From contig JAHJXZ010000166.1 of assembly GCA_018827205.1 (NCBI GenBank), positions 1-41,008 on the forward strand: 41,008 nt of DNA, written 5' to 3'. Numbering within the stretch: the stretch's first letter is position 1; each line of letters starts with the position of its first letter. Of this stretch, positions 1 through 11,132 are shown one piece after another. Under the pieces are notes generated by a model. That model had not been told where the DNA came from, searched no databases, and saw only the letters and a list, made by a program, of their open reading frames with translations. Origin of the DNA: Gammaproteobacteria bacterium. GTDB lineage: Bacteria; Pseudomonadota; Gammaproteobacteria; Pseudomonadales; Pseudomonadaceae. The position numbers and the translations under genes were made by a program.

Positions 1-213
1 CTGCATGAACTGCTGGTGCCGTTCCACAACAACGGCATCGACCTGACTCGCATCGAAACCCGCCCGTCGCGCAGCGGCAAGTGGACTTACGTGTTCTTTA
101 TCGACTTCGTCGGTCACCACCGCGATCCGCTGATCAAGGACGTGCTGGAAAAGATCAATCAGGAAGCCGTGGCGCTGAAGGTGCTGGGTTCCTACCCGAA
201 AGCGGTACTTTAA
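1..213 (+). CDS. pheA: P-protein (chorismate mutase / prephenate dehydratase), C-terminal end only
   Basis: Only the last 70 codons are in the window; the gene begins upstream. The piece is the C-terminal ACT regulatory domain of the bifunctional chorismate mutase-prephenate dehydratase, which commits chorismate to phenylalanine. The family's phenylalanine-binding ESRPSR motif appears here as IETRPSR (visible residues 18-24), followed by the usual hydrophobic strand ending FFIDFVGH. In the family this domain mediates feedback inhibition by phenylalanine. The location just upstream of hisC and tyrA-aroA matches the conserved Pseudomonas order. The stop is TAA at 211-213. The catalytic domains cannot be assessed. 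Confidence 0.93.
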   Translation: MHELLVPFHNNGIDLTRIETRPSRSGKWTYVFFIDFVGHHRDPLIKDVLEKINQEAVALKVLGSYPKAVL

Positions 214-304
214 AACTGCTGCGGCACGCCTCAGGTCTCAAGCTACACGCGCATCGACGCCGGGCTGTACTTGGGGCTTGCGGCTTTAAGCGTGAGGCTT
301 TGCT

Positions 305-1411
305 ATGACCGATTTCCTCGCCCTGGCCCAGCCAGGCGTACAGCAGCTGTCGCCCTATGTGCCGGGCAAACCGGTGGATGAACTGGCCCGTGAGCTGAAT
401 CTGGACCCGGCCAGCATCGTCAAGCTGGCTAGCAACGAGAATCCGCTGGGCCCAAGCCCCAAGGCGCTGGAAGCGATTCGCGGCGAGTTGGCCGAGCTGA
501 CCCGTTACCCCGATGGCAATGGTTTTGAGCTTAAAAGCCGTCTGGCTGCGCGTTGCGGCGTGCAGATCAGTCAGGTCACCCTGGGCAATGGTTCCAACGA
601 CATTCTCGATCTGGTTGCCCGCGCTTATCTGGCCCCAGGCCTTAATGCCGTTTTCAGTCAGTACGCCTTTGCCGTTTACCCCATCTCGACCCAGGCCGTA
701 GGTGCTCAGGGCAAAGTGGTGCCGGCCAAGGACTACGGTCACGACCTGGAAGCCATGCTGGCGGCCATCGATGAACACACCCGCGTGGTGTTTATCGCCA
801 ACCCGAACAACCCGACAGGCACCTGGTTCGGCCCCAATGCGCTGGAGCGTTTTCTCGCTCGCGTACCCGGCAATGTGCTGGTGGTACTGGATGAGGCTTA
901 TATCGAGTTCGCCGAAGGTGATGAGCTGCCGGACGGCCTCAAGTACCTGGCACGCTATGACAACCTGCTGGTCTCGCGCACTTTCTCCAAGGCCTATGGC
1001 CTGGCGGCGCTGCGCGTTGGTTATGCGCTCAGCTCGGCGCAGATCGCCGATGTGCTGAATCGTGTACGCCAGCCGTTCAACGTCAACAGCCTGGCCCTAG
1101 CGGCCGCCTGCGCGGCGCTGGATGATGCCGATTACCTGGCGCAAAGCCGTCAGCTCAATGACGCCGGCATGGCGCAGCTGGAAGCTGGCCTGCGCGAGTT
1201 GGGTCTGAGCTGGATACCCTCGAAAGGCAACTTTATCGCCGTGGACTTTGGTCGTGACACCGCCGCGATCAACCAGGCACTGCTGCGTGCCGGCGTGATC
1301 GTGCGCCCCGTGGCCGGTTATGGCATGCCAAATTTCCTGCGAGTGTCGATTGGTCTGCCTGCCGAAAACGCGCGCTTCCTCGACGCCCTGGCCAAGGTGC
1401 TGAGCGCGTGA
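305..1411 (+). CDS. hisC: Histidinol-phosphate aminotransferase (class I/II PLP fold)
   Basis: A 368-residue cytosolic PLP enzyme that transaminates imidazole acetol phosphate to histidinol phosphate. In pseudomonads this copy, lying between pheA and tyrA, is thought to serve aromatic aminotransfer as well. The N-terminal ASNENPLGPSP segment is typical of HisC, NPNNPTG is the substrate/PLP loop, and the PLP lysine is K229 in SRTFSKAYGLAALRVGY. The length is normal. The ATG at 305 has GAGG at 294-297, seven bases upstream. The stop overlaps the GTG start of tyrA-aroA by 4 bp (1408-1411), so the two are probably translationally coupled. There is a 91-bp gap after pheA in which I see no separate terminator. 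Confidence 0.95.
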   Translation: MTDFLALAQPGVQQLSPYVPGKPVDELARELNLDPASIVKLASNENPLGPSPKALEAIRGELAELTRYPDGNGFELKSRLAARCGVQISQVTLGNGSNDILDLVARAYLAPGLNAVFSQYAFAVYPISTQAVGAQGKVVPAKDYGHDLEAMLAAIDEHTRVVFIANPNNPTGTWFGPNALERFLARVPGNVLVVLDEAYIEFAEGDELPDGLKYLARYDNLLVSRTFSKAYGLAALRVGYALSSAQIADVLNRVRQPFNVNSLALAAACAALDDADYLAQSRQLNDAGMAQLEAGLRELGLSWIPSKGNFIAVDFGRDTAAINQALLRAGVIVRPVAGYGMPNFLRVSIGLPAENARFLDALAKVLSA

Positions 1412-3663
1412 GTGAAGCCAAACCTGCTGTCACTCAGGTGCAACCTGCTGCCCCTAAGCTCGGTCGCCTCGTGGTTATTGGCCTGGGCTTGATTGGCGGC
1501 TCCTTTGCCAAGGGTTTACGTGAGCGGCACCTGTTTCGCGAAGTGATCGGGGTCGATCTCGACCCGGAGTCGCGTCGGTTGGCCGTTGACTTGGGTGTAG
1601 TCGATCGCTGCGAAGTTGATCTGCTTGCCGCCTGTCAGGGTGCTGACGTGATCCAGTTGGCGGTACCTATCCTTGCCATGGAGAAGCTACTGAGCGAGCT
1701 GGCCAAGCTTGATCTGGGTACTGCGGTGCTAACTGATGTGGGCAGCGCCAAAGGCAATGTGGTGCGCGCTGCGCGCCTGGCTTTTACCGGTAAATCAGTG
1801 CGGTTTGTGCCGGGCCACCCGATTGCCGGCTCCGAGCAGAGCGGTGTGGAAGCGTCCAATGCGCAGCTGTTCCGCCGCCATAAGGTCATCCTTACGCCCT
1901 GCGAGCAGAGTGATGATGCGGCTCTGGCATTGGTCGACGCCCTGTGGCGCGAGCTGGGTGCGGATGTTGAGCATATGGAGGTCGAGCATCACGATCAGGT
2001 GCTGGCTGCGACCAGTCATCTGCCGCATTTGCTGGCTTTTACCCTGGTCGACTCATTGGCCAAGCGCAGTGAGAACCTGGAGATCTTTCGTTACGCCGCT
2101 GGCGGCTTCCGCGATTTCACGCGGATCGCCGGCAGTGATCCGGTGATGTGGCACGACATCTTTCTCGCCAATCGCGAGGCGGTGCTGCGCACGCTGGACG
2201 TATTTCGCGACGACCTCGACGCCTTGCGCGACGCGGTCGACGCTGGGGATGGGCATCAATTGCTGGGCGTATTCACCCGCGCCCGCGTGGCCCGTGAGCA
2301 TTTCGGCAAAATTCTGGCCCGCAGGGCCTATGTGGACGCTATGCACTCGAATGATCTGATTTTTTTGGCTAACCCAGGTGGCAAACTCTCTGGACGTATT
2401 CGCGTTCCGGGCGACAAATCCATCTCCCACCGCTCGATCATGCTTGGCTCGTTGGCTGAAGGCACCACGTACGTAGAGGGCTTCCTGGAAGGTGAAGATG
2501 CCCTGGCAACTCTGCAGGCGTTCCGCGACATGGGCGTGGTCATCGAAGGCCCGCATCATGGTCGCGTGACCATTCACGGGGTTGGCCTGAATGGTCTGAA
2601 GGCGCCCGCTGGTCCGCTGTACATGGGCAACTCTGGCACCTCGATGCGTCTGCTTTCTGGTTTGTTGGCGGCTCAGTCGTTCGACACCACGCTGACCGGT
2701 GATGCCTCGCTGTCCAAGCGGCCGATGAATCGCGTGGCCAAGCCGCTGCGCGAGATGGGCGCGGTGATTGAAACTGCCCCGGAAGGTCGTCCGCCGCTGA
2801 TGATCAAGGGTGGCCAGCGCCTGACCGGGATGGACTACGAAATGCCGATGGCCAGTGCTCAGGTCAAGTCCTGCCTGCTGCTGGCGGGTCTCTACGCTGC
2901 TGGCCGTACCTCGGTGACTGAGCCGGCGCCAACCCGTGACCACACTGAGCGTATGCTGCGCGGCTTCGGTTACCCGGTAACGGTGGAGGGCAGCACGGCG
3001 AGCGTCGAGTCAGGTCACAAACTTAGCGCGACCCATATCGAGGTGCCGGCGGATATTTCCTCGGCGGCATTCTTCCTGGTCGCCGGCAGTATTGCCGAAG
3101 ACTCGGAACTGGTACTTGAGCACGTTGGCATCAACCCGACCCGTACTGGCGTCATCGATATCCTCAAGCTGATGGGCGGCGACATTACCCTGGAAAATCA
3201 GCGTGAGGTGGGCGGCGAAACCGTGGCTGATATCCGTGTGCGCAGTGCCAAGCTGAAAGGTATCGATATCCCGGAAGATCTGGTGCCTTTGGCTATTGAT
3301 GAGTTCCCGGTGCTGTTCGTCGCTGCGGCTGTGGCTGAAGGGCGCACCGTGCTGCGTGGCGCTGAAGAGCTACGGGTCAAGGAGTCCGACCGGATTCAGG
3401 TGATGGCCGACGGCCTGATCGCCCTGGGCGTCAAGGCCGAGCCAACGCCGGATGGCATCATTATCGAAGGCGGCAGCATCGGAGGTGGCGAAGTCTGGGC
3501 GCATGGTGATCACCGTATCGCTATGTCGTTCAGTGTGGCCTCGCTGCGTGCCACTGCGCCGATCCGTATCCATGATTGCGCCAACGTCGCCACCTCGTTC
3601 CCCAATTTCCTTGCGCTGTCGGCTCAGGTTGGCATCCGTGTGGCCGAGGAGGGCAAGGCATGA
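1408..3663 (+). CDS. aroA: Fused prephenate dehydrogenase / EPSP synthase (TyrA-AroA)
   Basis: A 751-residue fusion of two aromatic-pathway enzymes. Residues 1 to about 310 are a cyclohexadienyl/prephenate dehydrogenase with an NAD-binding G25-L-G27-L-I-G30 loop; it serves tyrosine synthesis. Residues about 320-751 are 3-phosphoshikimate 1-carboxyvinyltransferase, which joins PEP to shikimate-3-phosphate. The PGDKSISHR signature has K337, the AIDEFP segment carries D631, and RVKESDR starts at R656 with E659. The GTG start at 1408 overlaps the hisC stop. A methionine at residue 312 sits near the domain junction, but the frame is continuous, so a fusion is the simplest reading. This fusion is characteristic of Pseudomonas. 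The gene overlaps cmk by ATGA at 3660-3663. Confidence 0.96.
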   Translation: MSEAKPAVTQVQPAAPKLGRLVVIGLGLIGGSFAKGLRERHLFREVIGVDLDPESRRLAVDLGVVDRCEVDLLAACQGADVIQLAVPILAMEKLLSELAKLDLGTAVLTDVGSAKGNVVRAARLAFTGKSVRFVPGHPIAGSEQSGVEASNAQLFRRHKVILTPCEQSDDAALALVDALWRELGADVEHMEVEHHDQVLAATSHLPHLLAFTLVDSLAKRSENLEIFRYAAGGFRDFTRIAGSDPVMWHDIFLANREAVLRTLDVFRDDLDALRDAVDAGDGHQLLGVFTRARVAREHFGKILARRAYVDAMHSNDLIFLANPGGKLSGRIRVPGDKSISHRSIMLGSLAEGTTYVEGFLEGEDALATLQAFRDMGVVIEGPHHGRVTIHGVGLNGLKAPAGPLYMGNSGTSMRLLSGLLAAQSFDTTLTGDASLSKRPMNRVAKPLREMGAVIETAPEGRPPLMIKGGQRLTGMDYEMPMASAQVKSCLLLAGLYAAGRTSVTEPAPTRDHTERMLRGFGYPVTVEGSTASVESGHKLSATHIEVPADISSAAFFLVAGSIAEDSELVLEHVGINPTRTGVIDILKLMGGDITLENQREVGGETVADIRVRSAKLKGIDIPEDLVPLAIDEFPVLFVAAAVAEGRTVLRGAEELRVKESDRIQVMADGLIALGVKAEPTPDGIIIEGGSIGGGEVWAHGDHRIAMSFSVASLRATAPIRIHDCANVATSFPNFLALSAQVGIRVAEEGKA

Positions 3664-4346
3664 TCATCGCACCGGTTATCACCATCGACGGCCCGAGCGG
3701 CTCAGGCAAGGGCACCATTGCCGGACTGCTGGCCAAACATCTGGGTTGGAACCTACTTGATTCGGGGGCGCTGTACCGTCTGTTGGCCTTTGCTGCGGGT
3801 AATCACGGTGTTGATCTGACCAATGAAGAGGCCATGAAGCTGCTCGCCGCTCATCTGGATGTGCAGTTCATCGCTGCGGGTGATGGCCATGGTCAGCGCA
3901 TTATTCTTGAAGGCGAAGAGGTCACTGATCTGATCCGCAACGAGCAGGTCGGCGCTGGTGCTTCACAGGTGGCTTCGCTGTCTGCCGTGCGTGAAGCGCT
4001 GTTGCAGCGTCAGCAAGCATTCCAGGAAATGCCGGGCCTGGTCGCTGATGGTCGTGACATGGGTACGGTGGTATTTCCCGAAGCGCCGCTGAAGGTTTTT
4101 CTCACCGCCAGCGCCGAGGAGCGTGCCCGTCGCCGCTACTTGCAGTTGAAGGCCAAGGGTGATGATGTTAATCTCGCGAGTCTTCTTGATGAGATTCAGG
4201 CGCGCGATGAGCGCGATACCCAGCGTGCAGTAGCGCCGCTCAAGCCGGCAGCCGATGCGATCCAGCTGGATTCCACTGAACTCTCCATCGAACAAGTGCT
4301 TGAACGAATTCTCAGTGAAGTCGCCAATCGCGACCTCGCTGGATGA
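3660..4346 (+). CDS. cmk: Cytidylate kinase
   Basis: A 228-residue cytosolic kinase that phosphorylates CMP and dCMP with ATP. The P-loop is GPSGSGKGT at residues 11-19, the CMP-binding LLDSGALYR follows at about 34-42, and [11 protein letters not shown] is the family signature. The frame is open further upstream, but the ATG at 3660 overlaps the aroA stop, follows GAGGAGGGCA, and gives the standard N-terminus leading straight into the P-loop, so I chose it. Gene order aroA-cmk-rpsA is conserved in many gammaproteobacteria. Confidence 0.96.
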   Translation: MIIAPVITIDGPSGSGKGTIAGLLAKHLGWNLLDSGALYRLLAFAAGNHGVDLTNEEAMKLLAAHLDVQFIAAGDGHGQRIILEGEEVTDLIRNEQVGAGASQVASLSAVREALLQRQQAFQEMPGLVADGRDMGTVVFPEAPLKVFLTASAEERARRRYLQLKAKGDDVNLASLLDEIQARDERDTQRAVAPLKPAADAIQLDSTELSIEQVLERILSEVANRDLAG

Positions 4347-4407
4347 CCAGAGCTACAGCTGCTTTAAGCTGACCAGCTCGCCAAGGAAGCTTTCGGGAAC
4401 CCAGTCC

Positions 4408-4435
4408 TCGACCCGATTGCTTCTTTTTATATAAA
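4408..4435 (+). promoter_or_regulatory. Candidate sigma70 promoter for rpsA
   Basis: TCGACC at 4408-4413 (4 of 6 matches to the -35 consensus) is followed after 16 bp by TATAAA at 4430-4435, in an AT-rich patch 65 bp before the rpsA start. Highly expressed rpsA genes usually have their own promoter. The -35 is weak; this is a reading by eye. Confidence 0.35.
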
Positions 4436-4463
4436 CGTACCCACATTGTCTGGAGTGTGGTTT

Positions 4464-4480
4464 GGGCGGATTCCCCGCCC
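4464..4480 (+). promoter_or_regulatory. GC-rich hairpin in the rpsA leader, just before the ribosome binding site
   Basis: GGGCGG (4464-4469) can pair with CCGCCC (4475-4480) around a 5-nt loop. It lies 9 bases upstream of the AGGAA ribosome binding site (4490-4494). In E. coli, S1 represses its own mRNA through structured leader elements, so this hairpin is a reasonable candidate for autogenous control. That role is inference. Confidence 0.4.
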
Positions 4481-4499
4481 TGAATCAACAGGAATTAAA

Positions 4500-6185
4500 A
4501 TGAGCGAAAGCTTTGCTGAACTGTTTGAAGAAAGCCTAAAAACCCTGAACCTTCAGGCTGGCTCGATCATCACCGCTATCATCGTCGACATCGATTACCA
4601 AGCTGGTTGGGTAACCGTTCACGCTGGTTTGAAGTCTGAAGGCCTCATCCCGCTTGAGCAGTTCCACAACGACGCTGGCGAGCTGACCATCAAGGTCGGT
4701 GACGAAGTTCACGTTGCCCTGGACGCGGTTGAAGATGGCTTTGGTGAAACCAAGCTGTCCCGCGAAAAAGCCAAACGTGCCGAGTGCTGGATCGTTCTGG
4801 AAGCAGCTTTCGCCGCTGAGGAAGTGGTTACGGGCGTTATCAACGGTAAGGTTAAGGGCGGCTTCACTGTCGACGTTAACGGCATCCGTGCGTTCCTCCC
4901 AGGTTCCTTGGTCGATGTCCGTCCGGTGCGTGATACCACTCACCTGGAAGGCAAAGAGCTCGAATTCAAAGTCATTAAGCTGGACCAGAAGCGCAACAAC
5001 GTTGTCGTTTCCCGCCGCAGCGTGCTGGAAGCCGAGAACAGCGCCGAGCGCGAAGCTCTGCTGGAGTCCCTGCAGGAAGGTCAGCAAGTCAAAGGTATTG
5101 TCAAGAACCTCACCGACTACGGCGCGTTCGTGGATCTGGGTGGCGTCGACGGCCTGCTGCACATCACCGACATGGCTTGGAAGCGCATCAAGCATCCGTC
5201 GGAAATCGTCAACGTTGGCGATGAAATCGACGTCAAGATCCTCAAGTACGATCGCGAGCGCAACCGTGTTTCCCTCGGCCTCAAGCAGCTGGGCGAAGAT
5301 CCATGGGTTGCCATCAAGGCGCGTTACCCGCAGGACACCCGTGTTACTGCGCGCGTAACCAACCTGACCGACTACGGCTGCTTCGCAGAGCTGGAAGAAG
5401 GCGTGGAAGGCCTGGTGCACGTATCCGAAATGGATTGGACCAACAAAAACATCCATCCTTCGAAAGTCGTTAACGTCGGCGATGAAGTGGAAGTTATGGT
5501 TCTGGATATCGACGAAGAGCGTCGTCGTATCTCCCTGGGCATCAAGCAGTGCAAAACTAACCCGTGGGAAGATTTCTCCGGTCAGTTCAACAAGGGCGAC
5601 AAGATCTCCGGCACCATCAAGTCGATCACCGATTTCGGTATCTTCATTGGTCTGGATGGCGGTATCGACGGCCTCGTTCACCTGTCCGACATCTCCTGGA
5701 ACGAAGTAGGCGAAGAAGCTGTACGCCGCTTCAAGAAAGGCGACGAGCTGGAAACCGTTATCCTCTCCGTTGATCCCGAGCGTGAGCGCATTTCCCTCGG
5801 CATCAAGCAGCTGGAAGAAGACCCTTTCTCCGACTACGTTGCTGTTAACGATAAAGGCACCATCGTGCGCGGTATCGTTAAAGAAGTTGACGCCAAAGGC
5901 GCCATCATCACCCTGGCCGAAGGCATCGAAGCCACTCTGAAAGCCTCCGAAATCAGCCGTGACCGCGTTGAAGACGCGCGCAACGTGCTGAAAGAAGGCG
6001 AAGAAGTCGAAGCCAAGATCATCAGCGTTGACCGTAAGAGCCGCGTAATCAGCTTGTCGGTCAAGTCGAAAGACGTTGAAGACGAAAAAGAAGCCATCAA
6101 AGAAATGCGCAAGCAGGAAGTTGAAACTGCAGGTCCGACCACCCTGGGTGATCTGCTCCGTGCGCAAATGGAAAAACAGAACTAA
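4500..6185 (+). CDS. rpsA: 30S ribosomal protein S1
   Basis: A 561-residue ribosomal protein that docks mRNA on the 30S subunit. Six S1/OB-fold repeats can be followed at roughly residues 20-87, 105-171, 190-260, 277-347, 364-434 and 451-520. The later repeats carry the recurring G-x-V-x-x-(L/I)-T-(D/N)-(Y/F)-G core and end in (V/I)SLG(I/L)KQ. The ATG at 4500, with AGGAA at 4490-4494, gives the standard [10 protein letters not shown] start; the frame extends upstream but the extension has no S1 character. Codon use is strongly biased to C-ending codons, as expected for a highly expressed gene. A strong terminator follows. Confidence 0.97.
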   Translation: MSESFAELFEESLKTLNLQAGSIITAIIVDIDYQAGWVTVHAGLKSEGLIPLEQFHNDAGELTIKVGDEVHVALDAVEDGFGETKLSREKAKRAECWIVLEAAFAAEEVVTGVINGKVKGGFTVDVNGIRAFLPGSLVDVRPVRDTTHLEGKELEFKVIKLDQKRNNVVVSRRSVLEAENSAEREALLESLQEGQQVKGIVKNLTDYGAFVDLGGVDGLLHITDMAWKRIKHPSEIVNVGDEIDVKILKYDRERNRVSLGLKQLGEDPWVAIKARYPQDTRVTARVTNLTDYGCFAELEEGVEGLVHVSEMDWTNKNIHPSKVVNVGDEVEVMVLDIDEERRRISLGIKQCKTNPWEDFSGQFNKGDKISGTIKSITDFGIFIGLDGGIDGLVHLSDISWNEVGEEAVRRFKKGDELETVILSVDPERERISLGIKQLEEDPFSDYVAVNDKGTIVRGIVKEVDAKGAIITLAEGIEATLKASEISRDRVEDARNVLKEGEEVEAKIISVDRKSRVISLSVKSKDVEDEKEAIKEMRKQEVETAGPTTLGDLLRAQMEKQN

Positions 6186-6203
6186 GTTCGGTTTATCCAG
6201 AGG

Positions 6204-6230
6204 AAAAGGGCGACTTCGGTCGCCCTTTTT
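6204..6230 (+). terminator. Rho-independent terminator after rpsA
   Basis: A perfect 11-bp stem, AAAAGGGCGAC (6204-6214) with GTCGCCCTTTT (6219-6229), closes on a stable C(UUCG)G tetraloop and runs into a T tract. It begins 18 bp after the rpsA stop and separates rpsA from ihfB. Confidence 0.92.
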
Positions 6231-6339
6231 TGTACCTGAAAATCGCTAAGGTGTTGTTTTATAGGCTGTTCAAATCTGACAAGGCGTGCTAAAACCTTTT
6301 TATCTAGTGATCTAGCCGCTTGAAAAAGAAGGGAAAACC

Positions 6340-6624
6340 ATGACCAAGTCGGAGTTGATCGAGCGTATCGTTACCCATCAGGGGCAGCTCTCGTCCAAGG
6401 ATGTTGAGTTGGCGATCAAGACCATGCTGGAACAAATGTCGCAGGCGCTGTCGACGGGTGATCGTATCGAGATTCGCGGCTTTGGCAGTTTCTCGTTGCA
6501 CTATCGCGCGCCACGGGTGGGGCGGAATCCGAAGACGGGCGACTCGGTGCGTTTGGATGGCAAATTCGTGCCGCACTTTAAACCTGGTAAAGAGCTGCGC
6601 GATCGGGTTAATGAGGATGAATAG
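6340..6624 (+). CDS. ihfB: Integration host factor beta subunit
   Basis: A 94-residue HU/IHF-family DNA-bending protein that pairs with IhfA. The [10 protein letters not shown] start, the IEIRGFGSF strand and the RNPKTGD arm tip are diagnostic; the proline in the arm intercalates into DNA. The spacing from the ATG to the purine-rich AAGAAGGG is normal. Because a terminator precedes it, ihfB probably has its own promoter; a TGCTAAAAC extended -10-like site at 6287-6295 is the best candidate by eye. In P. aeruginosa this gene marks the left border of the O-antigen locus, as here. Confidence 0.96.
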   Translation: MTKSELIERIVTHQGQLSSKDVELAIKTMLEQMSQALSTGDRIEIRGFGSFSLHYRAPRVGRNPKTGDSVRLDGKFVPHFKPGKELRDRVNEDE

Positions 6625-6702
6625 CGAAACCTAAGTCGTTGGAATGTGATTTTGCAATTTTTCTGGTCGCAATTTCCGGGTGCGTATTTTGCCGTGATGG
6701 GC

Positions 6703-6730
6703 TAGTTTCGAATTTGCATCGTGGCATAAT
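6703..6730 (+). promoter_or_regulatory. Weak candidate promoter for the polysaccharide operon
   Basis: CATAAT at 6725-6730 is a good -10 match, with a poor TAGTTT -35 at 6703-6708 and a 16-bp spacer. It would give a leader of about 400 nt before wbpA. It is the best hexamer pair I could find in the gap, but support is thin. Confidence 0.2.
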
Positions 6731-7031
6731 GCAGCTCCTTTAGCTGTTAACTTGTATGTGGCTAATTTCTAACGCTTTCTGTTGCTCGGTCATGGGTAAT
6801 GTTTGCCCTGAGTTAATGGGTTGCCGATGGTTTCCCCTGCGTATCTGCCCTATTAAGATGTGACTGGCTCTTGTCGAAGCTTGCGTGTGTGAGTTGACGA
6901 GCATTGCAGTGCCGTTTTTGCCCAGATGCATGCCGTAGGCAGCTATTGGCCCTTGCTGATTAGAAGGTGTTGGTGGGTTTTTTGGCGTGAATGCGAAACT
7001 GGCCGCCCAAAATTCATATCGTCCACGGCGA

Positions 7032-7044
7032 TCAATGTTATTGA
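7032..7044. repeat. Small palindrome upstream of wbpA
   Basis: TCAAT (7032-7036) and ATTGA (7040-7044) form a perfect inverted repeat around GTT, extended by flanking G and C with one mismatch. It sits about 95 bp before the wbpA start in AT-rich sequence and could be an operator. Short palindromes like this also arise by chance. Confidence 0.25.
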
Positions 7045-7139
7045 ACAATAGTTAGCATGTGTTCTGTGAAAATTTTACAGCGTCAGTACGACCGTCGTTG
7101 AGATACTGATTCATTGAAGTCTGAAAATGGAGTGTGGTT

Positions 7140-8456
7140 GTGAAGGCTGATTCGCTGCAGACGTGTATCGATAAATTCAAAAGTAGAGATGCAGTTATCG
7201 GAATCGTCGGTCTCGGTTATGTTGGCCTGCCGCTTATGCTGCGTTACAACGCGATTGGCTTTTGCGTGCTGGGTATCGATATTGATACTAGTAAGGTCGA
7301 GAAACTCAACGCCGGTCGCAGCTATATCGAGCACATCGCCTCTGAACATGTAGCCAAGGCGCGCGATTCCGGCTTCGAGGCCACTACGGATTTTCGGCGC
7401 GCAGCCGAGTGCGATGCCCTGATCCTCTGCGTGCCGACGCCGCTGAACAAGTATCGCGAACCGGACATGAGCTTCGTGATCAACACCACCGATGCGATCA
7501 AGCCCTACTTGCGCGCCGGCCAGGTCGTCTCCCTGGAAAGCACCACCTATCCGGGCACCACCGAGGAGGAACTGCTGCCGCGTGTTCAGGAGAGTGGCCT
7601 GACAGTGGGTCGGGACATCTTTCTGGTCTATTCGCCGGAGCGTGAAGATCCAGGCAATCCCAATTTCGAGACCCGCACCATTCCCAAGGTCATTGGCGGC
7701 CACACCCCTGCTTGTCTGCAGGTAGGGATTGCCCTTTACGAGCAGGCCATCGACCAGGTGGTCCCGGTTAGTTCGACCAAAGCTGCCGAACTGACCAAGC
7801 TGCTTGAAAACATCCACCGGGCTGTGAACATCGGCCTGGTCAACGAGATGAAGATCGTCGCCGACCGCATGGGTATCGACATCTTCGAGGTGGTGGATGC
7901 CGCGGCGACCAAGCCGTTTGGCTTCACCGCCTACTATCCCGGCCCCGGCCTGGGCGGGCATTGCATTCCGATCGATCCGTTCTATCTGACCTGGAAAGCC
8001 CGCGAGTATGGTCTGCATACCCGCTTTATCGAGCTTTCCGGCGAGATCAACAAAGCCATGCCCGAGTATGTGGTCGGCAAGCTGATGGATGGTTTGAACG
8101 AGAACGGTCGTGCTCTCAAGGGCAGTCGGGTGCTGGTACTGGGCATCGCCTACAAAAAGAATGTGGACGACATGCGGGAGTCGCCTTCGGTCGAGATCAT
8201 GGAGCTGCTGGAGGCCAAGGGCGCCTTGGTCGCTTACAGCGATCCGCACGTGCCGGTGTTCCCGAAGATGCGTGAACACCACTTCGAGCTGTCCAGCGAA
8301 GCCTTGACCGCGGAAAACCTGGCGTCCTTCGACGCCGTGGTGCTGGCGACCGACCATGATCGCTTTGACTATCAACTGATCCAGTCGAGCGCCCGCCTGG
8401 TTGTCGACAGTCGCGGCAAATACCGCACGCCGGCAGCCAACGTCATCAAGGCCTGA
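7140..8456 (+). CDS. wbpA: UDP-GlcNAc 6-dehydrogenase
   Basis: 438 residues from the chosen start. It oxidises UDP-GlcNAc twice at C6 to UDP-GlcNAc-uronate with NAD, the first step to ManNAc3NAcA. The N-terminal Rossmann loop reads [12 protein letters not shown]. The catalytic cysteine is C275 in [16 protein letters not shown], followed by the C-terminal UDP-binding domain with [22 protein letters not shown] at 7134 is also in frame, but GTG at 7140 is 8 bases from GGA (7129-7131), a better spacing. It is the first gene of the polysaccharide cluster and is followed by the other four genes of its pathway. Confidence 0.93.
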   Translation: MKADSLQTCIDKFKSRDAVIGIVGLGYVGLPLMLRYNAIGFCVLGIDIDTSKVEKLNAGRSYIEHIASEHVAKARDSGFEATTDFRRAAECDALILCVPTPLNKYREPDMSFVINTTDAIKPYLRAGQVVSLESTTYPGTTEEELLPRVQESGLTVGRDIFLVYSPEREDPGNPNFETRTIPKVIGGHTPACLQVGIALYEQAIDQVVPVSSTKAAELTKLLENIHRAVNIGLVNEMKIVADRMGIDIFEVVDAAATKPFGFTAYYPGPGLGGHCIPIDPFYLTWKAREYGLHTRFIELSGEINKAMPEYVVGKLMDGLNENGRALKGSRVLVLGIAYKKNVDDMRESPSVEIMELLEAKGALVAYSDPHVPVFPKMREHHFELSSEALTAENLASFDAVVLATDHDRFDYQLIQSSARLVVDSRGKYRTPAANVIKA

Positions 8457-8472
8457 CCCATCGGGCTGCTGA

Positions 8473-9459
<987 letters not shown>

Positions 9460-9462
9460 ATC

Positions 9463-10047
9463 ATGAGCCACTACCAGCATCCCAGCGCCATCGTCGACGA
9501 CGGCGCGCAAATTGGCGAAGGCTCGCGCGTCTGGCACTTCGTGCACGTGTGCGGTGGCGCCAAGATCGGCCAGGGCGTGTCCCTGGGGCAGGGCGTGTTT
9601 GTCGGCAACAAGGTGGTGATCGGTGACCACTGCAAGATCCAGAACAACGTCTCGGTGTACGACAACGTCAGCCTGGAAGACGGCGTCTTTTGCGGACCGA
9701 GCATGGTCTTCACCAATGTCTACAACCCGCGCTCGCTGATCGAACGCAAAAATGAATACCGCGATACGCTGGTCAAGCGTGGCGCCACTCTGGGCGCCAA
9801 TTGCACCATCGTCTGCGGCGCGACCATTGGTGAATTTGCCTTCGTCGGTGCCGGTGCGGTGGTCAATAAGGACGTGCCGGCCTATGCCCTGATGGTCGGC
9901 GTACCGGCCCGGCAAATCGGCTGGATGAGCGAGTTTGGCGAGCAGTTGGACCTGCCCCTGAGCGGCCAGGGCATCGCCCTGTGTGAGCACAGCGGAGCCC
10001 GTTATGTGCTGGAGGGAACGGTGTTGCGCAAGGAGTCAGCGGAATGA
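9463..10047 (+). CDS. wbpD: UDP-GlcNAc(3NH2)A 3-N-acetyltransferase (left-handed beta-helix)
   Basis: 194 residues, mostly hexapeptide repeats forming a left-handed beta-helix (for example [20 protein letters not shown]). It acetylates the 3-amino group made by WbpE, using acetyl-CoA, to give UDP-GlcNAc3NAc[14 protein letters not shown] and [13 protein letters not shown] are shared with other WbpD-type enzymes and with the second acyltransferase at 13426. It ends in a 4-bp ATGA overlap with wbpE. Confidence 0.92.
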   Translation: MSHYQHPSAIVDDGAQIGEGSRVWHFVHVCGGAKIGQGVSLGQGVFVGNKVVIGDHCKIQNNVSVYDNVSLEDGVFCGPSMVFTNVYNPRSLIERKNEYRDTLVKRGATLGANCTIVCGATIGEFAFVGAGAVVNKDVPAYALMVGVPARQIGWMSEFGEQLDLPLSGQGIALCEHSGARYVLEGTVLRKESAE

Positions 10048-11132
10048 TCGAATTCATCGACCTCAAGGCGCAGCAGGCGCTGATCAAGGGCAAGATCGAC
10101 GCCGGCATACAACGCGTGCTGGAGCATGGTCAGTACATTCTGGGTCCGGAAGTGGCCGAGCTGGAAGAGAAGCTCGCTGCCTTCGTAGGCGCGAAACATT
10201 GCATCAGCGTGGCCAACGGCACCGATGCCCTGCAGATTGCCCAAATGGCCTTCGGCATTGGTCCTGGCGATGAAGTCATCACCCCTGGCTTTACCTATAT
10301 TGCCACCGCCGAAACGGTGGCTCTGCTGGGTGCCAAGCCGGTCTACGTCGACGTCGATCCGCGTACCTACAACCTTGATCCGGCATTGCTTGATGCGGCC
10401 ATCACGCCGCGTACAAAGGCCATCATTCCGGTATCGCTGTACGGTCAGTGCGCAGACTTCGACGTGATCAATGCGATTGCCGCAAAGCATGGTATTCCGG
10501 TCATCGAGGATGCTGCGCAGAGCTTTGGCGCGACTTACAAGGGCAAGCGTTCCTGCAATCTGACAACTGTCGCCTGCACCAGCTTCTTCCCCAGCAAACC
10601 GCTGGGCTGCTACGGCGACGGCGGAGCGATTTTCACCAATGACGATGAGCTGGCCAAGCTACTTCGGCAGATTGCCCGGCATGGTCAGGACCGTCGCTAC
10701 CACCATATCCGCGTGGGCGTGAACAGTCGGCTGGATACCCTGCAGGCGGCCATTCTGCTGCCAAAGCTTGAGATATTCGCAGCCGAACTCGAGTCCCGGC
10801 AACGGGTGGCTGACCGTTACACGGGGCTGCTCGCCGAGGCTGGTCTTGTCGCGCCCTTCGTCGAAGACCACAACCGCAGCGCCTGGGCCCAGTACACCGT
10901 GCAGGTCGACAACCGCGATCAGGTGCAGGAACGACTAAAGGCTGCGGGCATCCCCACAGCCGTGCATTACCCAATCCCGCTCAACCGTCAGCCGGCGGTG
11001 AAGGACGATGCCGCCCGCTTGCCAGTGGGCGATGCGGTCGCCGAGCGGGTAATGAGTGTGCCGATGCATCCATACCTCGATGAAGCGACGCTCGCCGTGA
11101 TCGTCAAGGGTTTGCAGGAAGCGCTGCTATGA
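10044..11132 (+). CDS. wbpE: UDP-3-keto-GlcNAcA 3-aminotransferase (DegT/DnrJ/EryC1/StrS)
   Basis: A 362-residue PLP aminotransferase that converts the 3-keto uronate to UDP-GlcNAc(3NH2)A with glutamate as donor. The PLP lysine is K185 in [14 protein letters not shown], the same number reported for P. aeruginosa Wbp[12 protein letters not shown] and [13 protein letters not shown] are the other conserved DegT segments. Start and stop each overlap the neighbouring gene by 4 bp (wbpD and wbpI). Confidence 0.94.
   Translation: MIEFIDLKAQQALIKGKIDAGIQRVLEHGQYILGPEVAELEEKLAAFVGAKHCISVANGTDALQIAQMAFGIGPGDEVITPGFTYIATAETVALLGAKPVYVDVDPRTYNLDPALLDAAITPRTKAIIPVSLYGQCADFDVINAIAAKHGIPVIEDAAQSFGATYKGKRSCNLTTVACTSFFPSKPLGCYGDGGAIFTNDDELAKLLRQIARHGQDRRYHHIRVGVNSRLDTLQAAILLPKLEIFAAELESRQRVADRYTGLLAEAGLVAPFVEDHNRSAWAQYTVQVDNRDQVQERLKAAGIPTAVHYPIPLNRQPAVKDDAARLPVGDAVAERVMSVPMHPYLDEATLAVIVKGLQEALL

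Larger units (their letters stand above)
6625..7139 (+). other. Long non-coding leader between ihfB and wbpA
   Basis: 515 bp without a convincing gene. It is T-rich and has no long hairpin-plus-T terminator. A 102-codon reverse-strand frame (6740-7048) has no recognisable domain and is probably chance. I found no JUMPstart/ops (GGCGGTAGCG) sequence. In P. aeruginosa the wzz chain-length gene occupies this interval; nothing here encodes a Wzz-type protein. The stretch presumably holds the promoter of the polysaccharide operon. Confidence 0.6.

Noticed and set aside
4536..6167. 543-codon reverse-strand frame opposite rpsA
   Set aside because: Exact shadow of rpsA, caused by its strong codon bias; product is an improbable F/D-rich sequence.
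6740..7048. 102-codon reverse-strand frame in the ihfB-wbpA gap
   Set aside because: No domain, poor start context and odd composition; it more likely reflects few stops by chance. No Wzz-like hydrophobic ends.
6625..7139. JUMPstart/ops element expected before O-antigen operons
   Set aside because: No GGCGGTAGCG-like core found on the + strand of the leader.
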